Shown here: piece after piece, positions 1-7,990 of the stretch
Layout: each line of letters opens with the position of its first letter
Numbering within the stretch: the first letter of the stretch is position 1
Assembly: GCA_004151065.3 (NCBI GenBank)
Contig: NWUY0300016963.1
Span: forward strand, 11,114-22,965
Origin: Larix sibirica
Taxonomy: Eukaryota; Streptophyta; Pinopsida; Pinales; Pinaceae
Length of the DNA: 11,852 nt
Direction: 5' to 3'
Notes under the pieces: generated by a model
What the model saw: only the letters and a program-made list of their open reading frames with translations
Told to the model about the DNA's origin: nothing
Databases searched by the model: none
Position numbers and translations under genes: made by a program

Positions 1-224
1 GTGAAATTACTGCTTTTTTCCAAGGAAAAAAAAAACTATAATTAAATAATCTTTTTCAAAACACTAAAAAGTGAAATTACTTACACGTGAATAATTTTAT
101 ATTTGTTTATAAAATAATATATATTTAGTGTGGTTATAGACACATCAAACAAGATATAATTTTGAAGTTTGGTAATGGTTTTTTAGATGTTTTCATTTCG
201 ATTTCAAGATTATGTTAGGTTTAA

Positions 225-242
225 GTTTAAGATTATGTTAAG
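225..242. repeat. Left target-site duplication of the LINE
   Basis: Positions 227-242 (TTAAGATTATGTTAAG) are repeated exactly at 1851-1866. Adding two bases upstream gives 18 bp with one T/C difference (226 versus 1850). The element begins at 243. Confidence 0.92.
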
Positions 243-247
243 GGGAG

Positions 248-660
248 GCAGGTGCGGGAGGGGTCATTTTTAACCCTAGAGGAAAAAAGATCAAATCCTT
301 TGCATGGGGTCTAGGGAAGAGGACGAACAATCAAGCAGAATGGGCAGCGCTAATGCAAGGTATGAAAACAATGTCTGAGTTAAACATAGATTCCTTCTAG
401 GTTTTTGGCGACTCAAGGATTATCATTCACACAATGTGGAACATCCAGTCTGGCAAAGGGACGGAGGCAGGCAAGGTTCAAAAAGAATTCTGACCTTTTC
501 CCTGGACATCTCAAAAATTCATTTCTTTCATGTAAGGTGTCAGAACAACAAAGAATCTGACAGGATTGTCAATATTGGTGCTAAGCTTAGGCAAGGGGAA
601 TCGATAATCAACAATAATTTAAGGCCCATTATCGAATGGACAAATTGCTTCCAACTATAG
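248..660 (+). pseudogene. LINE RNase H domain, truncated and frameshifted
   Basis: This is the C-terminal RNase H type I domain of a plant LINE polyprotein, which degrades the RNA strand of the RNA/DNA hybrid during retrotransposition. The first part reads from 248 as GAGGVIF, then WGLGKRTNNQAEWAAL and VFGDSRIII. The second part, in another frame, reads FHVRCQNNKESDRIVNIGA then LRQGE. Three of the four catalytic acids are visible: Glu (codon 338-340), Asp in GDS (410-412) and Asp in ESD (559-561). The first Asp would lie upstream and was lost by 5' truncation. The domain is broken by an in-frame TAG at 398-400 and by a frameshift somewhere in about 470-493. The frame closes with TAG at 658-660. 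Motif order and spacing match RNase H of plant L1-type elements rather than Ty1 or Ty3 pol, because no integrase follows. Confidence 0.88.
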
Positions 661-947
661 TATTCATGTCTCGACTTAACCCTCTGAGGCTAATTAATGG
701 TCCCAGGACTCATTGTATGTGGAGATGGGATAGAGGTGACATTTGTGAATTGGATTTAATGAAGAGGGGGACAGATGGTTCGTGGAGGTGGTGGGTGAGT
801 ATGATCATTGTATGCTCTAGCCTATTTTCCATCGTCATTTCATTCTTTGTTTGAATTAATTGTCTAGGTTTTCACGTGGCGATTCAGTGCTTGGATATGG
901 AGGATCCTTCACACGCATCCATACGAGTTCTTTTAGGTAGTGTTTAG

Positions 948-1544
948 TCTCTCCTTTGCTACTTGAACGTTTCTGGGAGAAACATTAGAGGTGCGGGGTT
1001 TGAAATCCAAGAGGAGTCTCCGTTGGAAAGAAGCGACAGTGCAATGGAGAAGATATCTACAGTGTCTTCTTCCGTGGAGGAAAAATCCAAGGAGAAAGTC
1101 CTGTAAGAGGCTCGAGATCTGAAAAATGATATGGTAGACTATAGAAAGATGTTGAGGTGTGTGTTTGAGGTTTCAAAGGCGGTCTCGGAGGAGAATAGGA
1201 GAATATTATTGGATATCTCGGGCATTGACTCTCGTGTGGACGACCTAGAATGTGGGTACCAGGTTCAAGTTGGCGAATTTGAAGACATTAAGCGAGGCTT
1301 GTAGGAAATGGAAAGGTCATTAAGTTCCTGGCATGAGGAAATGCGTTGGCATGTTGCTCGTCTGAAGTGTTCCCACCAGGAGCAAAGAATGTGTGCAAAC
1401 GAGTGAAATGAGGCACGTTTCATCCAACTGAAGGAAATATTGGAAGAACTGCAAGCAGATATCAACGAGTTGAATAGGGGAAACAGTGAACCAGCTCGAG
1501 AACAGACTGAAGCCTCCCTAATGAATGAAGTTTCCATCATTTAG
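948..1544 (+). pseudogene. Decayed coiled-coil frame 3' of the LINE RNase H
   Basis: One frame stays open from 948 to TAG 1542-1544 except for three premature stops: TAA 1104-1106, TAG 1302-1304 and TGA 1404-1406. The first ATG that looks usable is at 1044, giving 166 codons; without it the frame reads about 198. The product is rich in Glu, Lys, Arg, Leu and Ser, with little Pro or Gly after residue 20. It contains stretches such as EARDLKNDMVDYRKML and QLKEILEELQADINELNR, with hydrophobic residues spaced in a heptad-like way, so a coiled coil is likely. It lies inside the LINE by the target-site duplication and poly(A), on the same strand as RNase H and about 290 bp beyond its end. I recognise no family. 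It could be an accessory ORF, a detached C-terminal extension, or a transduced piece of host transcript. Confidence 0.6.
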
Positions 1545-1848
1545 CTGGTTGTTGATGAAGACTTTATTCAAAAATGAAGTCTATTGACTCTATTTTAGTC
1601 TACTAATATGTTTTTTGTCAATATATATGTGGACAATTTATTAGAGTATACACAGTTAGAGGAAGTAGAATAATTTCTGGAAAGCAATGTAATTTTGTAT
1701 ATTAGACAGAGCAGGCTGTGGACATGGATTGTATTGATTGTTCATGCACATGCCTTTTTATTGAATCTCTTCTTGATGCCCTGGGGGCGGCGACATGTAA
1801 ATTATGTTTTAATATATAAATATAATTTCTCGTTCTTGTTAAAAAAAA

Positions 1849-1866
1849 GCTTAAGATTATGTTAAG
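1849..1866. repeat. Right target-site duplication of the LINE
   Basis: This is the second copy of the 18-bp target site. It follows the A8 tail directly, with no intervening bases, which fixes the 3' end and the + orientation of the insertion. Confidence 0.92.
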
Positions 1867-2151
1867 TTTAAGTAAAGTTAATTTTGTAGAAAATAGATTT
1901 TGTTTTTAAGTGTTTTATTTTATAATTTTGATATAATTTTTAATGTTTGTTTTAATTTTTGAATAAAAGTACAATATTTAAATATTTATTAAAAGAATAT
2001 TAAAAAAAATTTAAAGAATCATTTTTTTATAAAATTGAAAATAAAAGAAATATTATAAAATGGAAAATGGAAAATAAATTGAATTTTTTTTTAATTATAT
2101 ATATATATACTTTTTCACTTTCACTTTTATTAAACAAATGTCACCATGGAA

Positions 2152-2197
2152 ATGAGTCTAATAAGTATAATGTGATGAGTCTAATAAGTATAATGTG
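2152..2197. repeat. Perfect 23-bp tandem duplication
   Basis: The 23-bp unit beginning ATGAGTCTAATAAG occupies 2152-2174 and 2175-2197 with no mismatch. A further TATGAG follows at 2199. It is a recent local slippage or short duplication. Confidence 0.95.
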
Positions 2198-2281
2198 TCT
2201 ATGAGAATATAACAAAGTTAGATCTCTTTAGAGCTTAGGTGGACTACATACATTGTCACTTGTATCGAACCAAATCTTAGG

Positions 2282-2343
2282 GACCCATGGTGAGAATATA
2301 TTCACATGTTTAGACCCATGGCGAGAATATATTCACATGTGTA
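2282..2343. repeat. 31-bp tandem duplication with an internal palindrome
   Basis: The unit beginning GACCCATGG occurs at 2282-2312 and 2313-2343 with two mismatches. Each copy contains the 10-bp palindrome GAATATATTC. Confidence 0.93.
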
Positions 2344-3017
2344 TAGATTAGATGAGAATATAAGTGGGGGACAACATAGAAAGTAGGTTTATTAATGGTC
2401 AAACTCTAGTATGACATGTTTCTCTTTTGGATGATAAGGATGTTTATAGATTAGATGAAAATTGTAAAAATCAAGAAGATTATTTCTGTACATATAAAAG
2501 GTGTCATACTTTTACCAGACATTAATTATAATGAAATAGTTGAATTTGAAAAGATATACAAATAAATTTACATAAACAATGTACATTGCAACACTTTAAA
2601 ATTTTATGTTTTTCGTTAATAGTTGTAAGATTAGTTCAACAATAAATTGTGATGAAAATTTGAAATTAAATAAGTTTTAGTCCATGGAGATATAAAAATA
2701 TGATTTTCATTATGTTATTTTTAAGTTGAGGGTGTAAATAAATCTACACCTTATATTCAACATGTTGTTCTAAAATTTAAAAAAAAAAGAGTTGGATTGA
2801 AGTTTAGGAAAATGTGTAAAGAAAATAAATACAAGTTTAACCAAATTCTATAAATAAAAAGAATCAATTAAAATCTCAATTAATCTCAACTAAGTAGTAG
2901 AATGGAGAATTTTTTAAGTTAGTATGGTAGACTGTGATCAAGTTATAAGTGAGGTTGGAGTTGGTTCCAAAGTCAATGACTTTTATGGTTGTTAACTAAC
3001 AAAAGTATGAATAATAT

Positions 3018-5511
3018 GTTGAAATAGATAAAGACAAATCAATAGTTGAAGCAATGTTGTCAGTTGAAACACCTCATAAGTAAGTGTTAGGAAATAAAAA
3101 GAAAGCAGAAGAAAAATCAAGCCTATTTTTGAAGGAAAACCAAATGAGCTTGTTCTAGCATAATCAAGCAAACCTAAGCAAAACACAACTAAATTGGAAG
3201 AATTGATAACACAAATTGAGGAAAAGAAAGGTCAAAATATTCTGAAGTAATTACTTATTCTAAGAGGATGAAGTTGATGAAACTACTTTGTTTTTGGAGG
3301 GAAAATTTAAGAAACCAATGCCCACAAGTCCTTTGATGATGGTGAGTTGTGCTTTAACACCATTTTTTTAAGCAGTTTCAAAAGAAACACTTACTAAGCA
3401 TGGCGCATCTGAAGCAAAGTCTCAAGGAGTATTAGAAAAAGTTGGTTCAAATATAATTTATGAGATAACTAATGTTAAAAAGAAATAACAACAATTTAAG
3501 AAGTACCATTGCACCCAAATGTTTCCCGGAAACCAACAATACAAAGGATCTTTACTGCAATGGATCATAAAAAAAGGTGAAGTTGATATGACAGCCATTC
3601 AACCAAAGATAGGTGAAGGTGAATAGGAAATTATACTTCATCAGTATGATACTAGTAAAGTTCACTTTGATTTAAACCAAGTGCATGTGGTTGATAAAGT
3701 GGAATGGCATAGAAAAGTAGGTGAGATGGTATCCAAGGATTTAATTCAAGTAACTATAGATGTTAGAAAAATCCATAAGATGGTTACAAAAATGGCAAAT
3801 CTAACAAGGTAGGAGAAATTCATTAGCAAAGCCATACTTATCAAAATTCTACATTTGGACAATAAAATTGTTGCTTTGGGTATTGATCCAAAGGATGTGA
3901 AGGTCGTGAGATCATTATTGAGCGGGGAAAATACATAAATCAAAGCCTTAAAGTCAAAATTAAAGACCTTAGATGTTGACCATTTACAAACAAGATAATT
4001 AGTGATAGCTTATGAGGAAAAAGATGAATTGATGACAAAGATTACCAAATTAAAGGATCAACCTTATCGATTTGGATTTAGACTTGATATGTTAAATAGT
4101 GGAAAGAGAATGATTGTCTAAAGTATAATTGTTTTCAAAGATTAAGAGTTTATAGAAAGAAATCAATGAAAACATTTTTCCTAAAAGATACCTAGTTGGG
4201 ATTTTAAAGCAATTAGATAACGTATTAATAGAAGATAAGATAGTAGATTCATCAAATAGTGAAGTCAATCTAGATTATTTTGTTGAATAGATAACATTTC
4301 TTAAAAGTAAGGTCTTCAAACTTTTTGATCTTGTGGAATTATAAAGGAATGTAAAAGAAGAAGAAGGAAACGTAGTTGGTTTAAATGCTATTGTAGAAGA
4401 AAATAAAGTAACAATATAGAATTTCCAAACTCAAGTATTGGCTCTTAAATATCAAAATCTTGTCGTTGTTAATTAGTCTACTAAGAAGTTAAAGAAGTTT
4501 GTTGATGATGTTGTAAAGCAAATTTATGTGAAAAAAGTATTGAATTGGTCACAAACATTTGATTTGGGATGAAATTATTATTTCTATGAACCAGTTTAGG
4601 CCTTATTTTGAAGCTCTTTTTCAAAGTGACGTTTTAATGTAACATGTACAAATTGAGATCAATAAGCTTTGGCATGAGATAATTGAGAAGGATGAAATTG
4701 TTGCACAAGTTATTGGGTTCTTAAACAGTAAGTCTAAGCATTCTCTAATAATTCTTGGAAACGATGATAAACAACCATGGCAACAAATGTTAGGAGGATC
4801 AATACTAAGAGAAATTCAATCTAATCAAATCATAACAAATGCAATCATATAGACCGAGCTAGTAAGGCTTTTAGGAACAAATCCAATCCTCTTTATAAAC
4901 TAGTTTTGTCGTCACCCTATATTTTAGATTTTGGGGAGGCTATCTTGGCTAAATGTTGGGTTCTAAGTTTGTTGATGATGCTATAAAGCAAATTTATGTG
5001 AAAAAAGTATTGAATTGGTCACAAACATTTGATTTGGGATGAAATTATTATTTCCATGAACCAGTTTAGGCCTTATTTTGAAGCTCTTTTTCAAAGTGAA
5101 GTTTTAATGTAACATGTACAAATTGAGATCAATAAGCTTTGGCATGAGATAGTTGAGAAGGATGAAATTGTTGCACAAGTTATTGGGTTCTTAAATAGTA
5201 AGTCTAAGCATTCCCTTATAATTCTTGGAAATAATGATAAAACAACCATGGCAACAAATGTTAGGAGGATCAATACTAGGAGAAATTCAATCTAATCAAA
5301 TCATAGCAAATGCAATCATATAGACCGAGCTAGTAAGGCTTTTAGGAACAAATCCATTCCTCTTTATAAACTAGTTTTGTCATCACCCTATATTTTAGCT
5401 TTTGGGGAGGATATCTTGGCTAATTTTGGGTTCTTAAACCATCCAATATCATCAAATTACATATTTAAACTGATTATGTCAAATTTCATCAAAATTAAAG
5501 ACAACTTGTAA
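3018..5511 (+). pseudogene. Long decayed coding region, unidentified protein
   Basis: Protein-like translation continues along the + strand across several frames. One frame covers about 3264-4145 and is broken only by TAA/TAG codons at 3369, 3486, 3624, 3810, 3936, 3996, 4119 and 4143. It shifts to a second frame at about 4186-4572 (TAG 4288, TAA 4342, TAG 4417, TAG 4474). A third frame runs from about 4553, and in the second duplicate it stays readable from about 5023 to TAA 5509-5511 with two internal stops (5110, 5293). Frames of similar character are visible at 3018-3081 and 3119-3248. The product is rich in Lys, Glu, Ile, Val and Asp, with helical segments such as INKLWHEIIEKDEIVAQVI. 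I see no reverse transcriptase, integrase, protease, zinc knuckle or transmembrane signature. It may be an intron-lacking retroelement ORF or a dead host gene. The true start is unknown, and 2880-3018 may hold more of it. Confidence 0.6.
4495..5434. repeat. Tandem duplication, period about 470 bp
   Basis: Copy 1 (4495-4964) and copy 2 (4965-5434) are head to tail and nearly identical; by eye I count fewer than 20 differences. The junction is at AAGTTTGTTGATGATG (4495 and 4965). Copy 1 lacks one A of a run near 4769 (GATAAACAACC) that copy 2 has (GATAAAACAACC), which shifts its frame. Both copies share the premature stops (TAA 4640/5110) and the frame change near 4550/5020. The decay therefore came first and the duplication copied dead DNA. 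Copy 2 runs on into the original 3' end of the pseudogene. Confidence 0.95.
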
Positions 5512-6404
5512 AATTTTCAACACTGAGCATTTTCACTAGTCATTAGATGGGTTCCACATGAGTTAGGCCTCACATAGAAGATAAAAGAAATTTTTAGGTG
5601 CTTTGTAGAAAACCAATGGATGTACATTTGGTGATTAAGATAAGATTTCCAACAAGCTCTGATATTCCCAATTCCAAGTTAATTTTCCTAATGTATAACA
5701 TGCACACATTTTGCATCTACTTGGGGGACAAATATAACTATTCTAACTTCAATGTTTAGATTGTGATATGAATTAAACATATAATGAAAATGGAAGTGGT
5801 AATAATGTTGATATTTTTTATAGCTTTCCAACAATATATCATATGCCTAGTTTTAACTCCCTCTCGTCAAGAATGACCTTTTCCATATTCTTGCCTAGTT
5901 TCAGGGTAGCAGCTTAGTTGTCTAATATTGGAACAAAGAATTAGAGTTTCCAAGTTGTATATGACCTGAAGAGATTTCAGATGAAATATCATTTGCATCA
6001 TCCTATGCTTGCTTGCTTGACTAATTTAGAACCTTTGCAATTCTTAAAACCAGTTTCAAGGACGGAGTCCTAGTAGCTTGCATGGCAGAACTTTTGGGTA
6101 GGGAAATTAAGTTTTAGCAATAGAGAGTCAAATTTATGAACTATGGGTTTTGCTAACTCAACCAAAAACAAAGGTATTCTACTATTCTTTCCTTAGTTAT
6201 ATTATTTTGTCAATATTTCAATCAATTGATGTTGTTATGCTATGAAATTTTGAAAGAAAGTTACAAACATTATACTACTATGATGCTAGAATTTTAGGAA
6301 ACCTACACAAAACTTTAAATTTGAAAATTTTACACTAGGTACTTACAAGATTAGATTATTTTGTTGTTGTTAGTTTTAGATTCAAATAGTAGCTTTTAGT
6401 TACT
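5512..6404. other. Gene-free AT-rich stretch
   Basis: I see no gene, repeat or RNA here. A purine-rich run TTGGGGGACAA (about 5721) resembles the polypurine tract that precedes a 3' LTR, but no LTR start follows it, so it is not annotated as one. Stops are frequent on both strands. Confidence 0.5.
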
Positions 6405-6431
6405 TAACACCCATCACCAAGATGGGTGTTA
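6405..6431. repeat. Perfect 11-bp inverted repeat (hairpin, 5-nt loop)
   Basis: The arms are TAACACCCATC (6405-6415) and GATGGGTGTTA (6421-6431) around ACCAA. It sits at the left edge of a C-rich tract. The TGTTACA at 6426 resembles an LTR 5' terminus, but no matching 3' end was found. Confidence 0.9.
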
Positions 6432-6675
6432 CAATGATCCATGGCTCAATTCCCCAAGGGCCATGTCACATGCCTCTCCCAAGATATCATTCCTCTCATA
6501 GTCCTTGATCCTCCTTCCTTTTGCAACACCCCCCCCATTTCCTTTCAGTGCTTCTACTACCCACATTCTAGTCTCCCCTTAGCCTCTTTGCACTGCATTT
6601 CACTCCCCCACCCCCTACAAGCACCTAAACCACTAGGGATAAAATCCCCAATAACTTTTTTTTTTTATAAAAATA
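6432..6675. other. C- and pyrimidine-rich strand-asymmetric tract
   Basis: From about 6445 to 6650 the + strand is strongly enriched in C and T (C runs at 6530-6537 and 6605-6615), unlike the flanking DNA. It ends in a small inverted repeat, GGGAT-AAA-ATCCC (6636-6648), followed by eleven or more T residues. An 81-codon frame (6441-6686) is open across it. That frame is explained by the scarcity of stops in C-rich sequence, and its product shows no domain or credible composition, so it is not called a gene. The tract may be a fragment of a mobile element's terminal region or an unknown insertion. Confidence 0.45.
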
Positions 6676-7612
6676 TATACTTATGAATGCATTAAAAAAA
6701 TTGTTTGGTGGAAATGAGGTAACTTGACAAAACTTAAGATAACTTAGGCATCCATAGGTGAAAATTGAGCATAGAAACAACCTAGACATCACAAAAAATG
6801 AGTCAGATCCATTTGTGTCCGATATAAAAGTGAATCAATGATAATTTTTAGTAGGAATGTTGGGAAGTGCAAGGAAAATTGGCAACAAAATCAATGCCAG
6901 AAAGAGAGAAATTGGGCCCAATTGGAGCCAAATTTATACAAATGAAAGGAGACTCATTTCACCTATAACCTACTAAAAATTAACAACAACCAAAATTTTG
7001 ATTTTTGATTTTTATCCTTTTTTCCAAATTTGTGCACAAGCCCAATTGTTTTCCATGGCTATTTGGAGGTCGATTCTTGCTCAATCTGAAACTGATTTAC
7101 ACCAAATGAAATGAAAAATAATCCAGCTGTATAGTAGAACACATAAGCTGTATTTAGTCCCAAATTCAAGGTTGTTTTTCATCTTGGTACAACCAAACAA
7201 TTATTCAATTTAGAATCCATTTTTCCTAATTGGCCCTCGTTTGAAGCCAAACATTGTTAACCAATGAGAAACACAATAAGAAACTAAGAGGGCCACTCTA
7301 AAACCTAAGATGTGTTTTAAAAACAAACACATCCAATTACTATGTAAACATTCTAGATTGAACTAGAAGAACATCCACACTCTAAAAAAATCCAACTACT
7401 TTCACTCTACTAGAAACCCTATTTTCCTATCGAAAAAGAATGAAATATGCCCAATAATGGGCATTCTTTCCATCAACTCTCGTAGCCATTGATGGCACAC
7501 TTTGATACCCATTATTCAATTAATTTACAACATCAAGAAAGTTGTTAATAGTGGTGTAAATGTAGTATTGAATACTGGAGACTTGGAGGCACAAATCCTA
7601 AAGGGAAATCAA
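6676..7612. other. Gene-free stretch with inverted repeats
   Basis: There is no coding signal. It contains the MITE-like inverted repeat at 6842-6982 (separate entry), the 12-bp palindrome ATTGGGCCCAAT (6911-6922), an 8-bp pair TGGCCCTC/GAGGGCCA (7231-7238 and 7288-7295) and a hairpin ATGCCCA-ATAA-TGGGCAT (7447-7464). Nothing else was recognised. Confidence 0.5.
6842..6982. repeat. 14-bp inverted repeat bounding a 141-bp, MITE-like segment
   Basis: TAATTTTTAGTAGG (6842-6855) and CCTACTAAAAATTA (6969-6982) are exact reverse complements. The palindrome ATTGGGCCCAAT lies almost at the centre (6911-6922). If the outer TA on each side is read as the target duplication, the terminal repeats are ATTTTTAGTAGG, as in a TA-inserting miniature element. 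The terminal sequence is not one I recognise, and the internal arms pair only weakly. Confidence 0.4.
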
Positions 7613-7762
7613 TGTTGGTGACAGCTCACCTTTTGGCACTTTTTCGAAGAGGCTTTTCTCAAATCCATTTTATCTTTTGAATTTGTATTCCCTTTCCTTT
7701 TCTCAAAAAATAGGGTAAAGTTGTTCTTTACGTAAAAGTTTTTAAAAGTTTCTAGAAGGTTT

Positions 7763-7792
7763 CATTTGTCACTTCTCCCAAAGTGACAAATG
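7763..7792. repeat. Perfect 12-bp inverted repeat, 6-nt loop
   Basis: CATTTGTCACTT (7763-7774) and AAGTGACAAATG (7781-7792) surround CTCCCA. It lies about 65-95 bp upstream of the TATA box. Confidence 0.93.
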
Positions 7793-7795
7793 TTT

Positions 7796-7834
7796 GGTAA
7801 CCCCGAGGTAACTTAGACCTTGGGGATGTTAACC
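7796..7834. repeat. Imperfect inverted repeat adjoining the first hairpin
   Basis: GGTAACCCCGAGGT (7796-7809) pairs with ACCTTGGGGATGTTAACC (7817-7834), with one mismatch and small bulges around a 7-nt loop. It begins four bases after the 12-bp hairpin ends. Confidence 0.75.
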
Positions 7835-7990
7835 ATAATCTCTTCTCCTCGTCTTTTATAAATTGGAGGACTATTATGTAATTATTAGGAACTCAGTGAA
7901 TAGAAATATCTGAGTGTTCTTGTTTTTTCTCAAGGTCTTGGTGACCGTTACTTTTCTTTGTTCTCACTTCATCTATCGAAGATCGAATCA

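Larger units (their letters stand above)
243..1848 (+). mobile_element. 5'-truncated LINE (L1-like non-LTR retrotransposon) with poly(A) tail
   Basis: The segment is bounded by direct copies of an 18-bp sequence with one C/T mismatch (225-242 and 1849-1866). It ends in eight A residues (1841-1848) that abut the right copy, the signature of target-primed reverse transcription. At its 5' edge it starts abruptly inside an RNase H domain, so endonuclease and reverse transcriptase are missing. Order: RNase H remnant (248-660), a spacer (661-947) with no clear coding signal, a second decayed frame (948-1544), and a 3' UTR of about 300 bp with a short GC-rich patch near 1780-1796 and an AATATA-rich stretch before the tail. 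5' truncation is the usual fate of LINE copies. Premature stops and a frameshift show that the copy is old and inactive. Identification rests on reading domain motifs by eye and on the duplication. Confidence 0.9.
1867..3017. other. AT-rich non-coding stretch
   Basis: There is no gene here that I can support. It holds a short TA dinucleotide run (2096-2109), homopolymeric A and T runs, two small tandem duplications listed separately (2152-2197 and 2282-2343), and a dispersed TATAGATTAGATGA motif near 2342 and 2450. Stops are dense in all frames. The last hundred bases may contain the decayed 5' end of the pseudogene that becomes readable at about 3018. Confidence 0.6.
7613..7990 (+). promoter_or_regulatory. 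LTR-like promoter block with TATA box and stacked hairpins
   Basis: In order: TG-initial sequence at 7613 with a GGTGA-CAGC-TCACC inverted repeat (7617-7630); a heat-shock-element-like TTCTAGAAGGTTTC (7750-7763; two perfect TTC/GAA modules, the third shifted by one base); two hairpins (7763-7792 and 7796-7834); TATAAAT at 7857-7863; and ACTCAG/CTGAGT flanking 7890-7915. This order resembles the U3-R region of a plant LTR. No primer-binding site or second LTR was found, so a solo LTR fragment or an unrelated promoter are both possible. Confidence 0.3.

Noticed and set aside
636-854. 72-codon frame overlapping the end of RNase H.
   Set aside because: No domain; it begins inside the RNase H remnant in another frame and shows no coding composition.
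1265-1540. 91-codon frame on the minus strand.
   Set aside because: It is antisense to the decayed coiled-coil frame of the LINE, whose + strand reading is better supported by composition and by position in the element.
3746-3943. Minus-strand frames at 2992-3186, 3746-3943 and 5091-5273.
   Set aside because: All are antisense shadows of the decayed + strand coding region.
3246-4164. Reading TAA and TAG as glutamine would open about 300 codons, as in ciliates and some green algae.
   Set aside because: The reading still breaks by frameshifts near 4165 and 4550. The LINE also carries a TGA and a frameshift, and the element types are plant-like. C-to-T decay of a methylated pseudogene explains it more simply.
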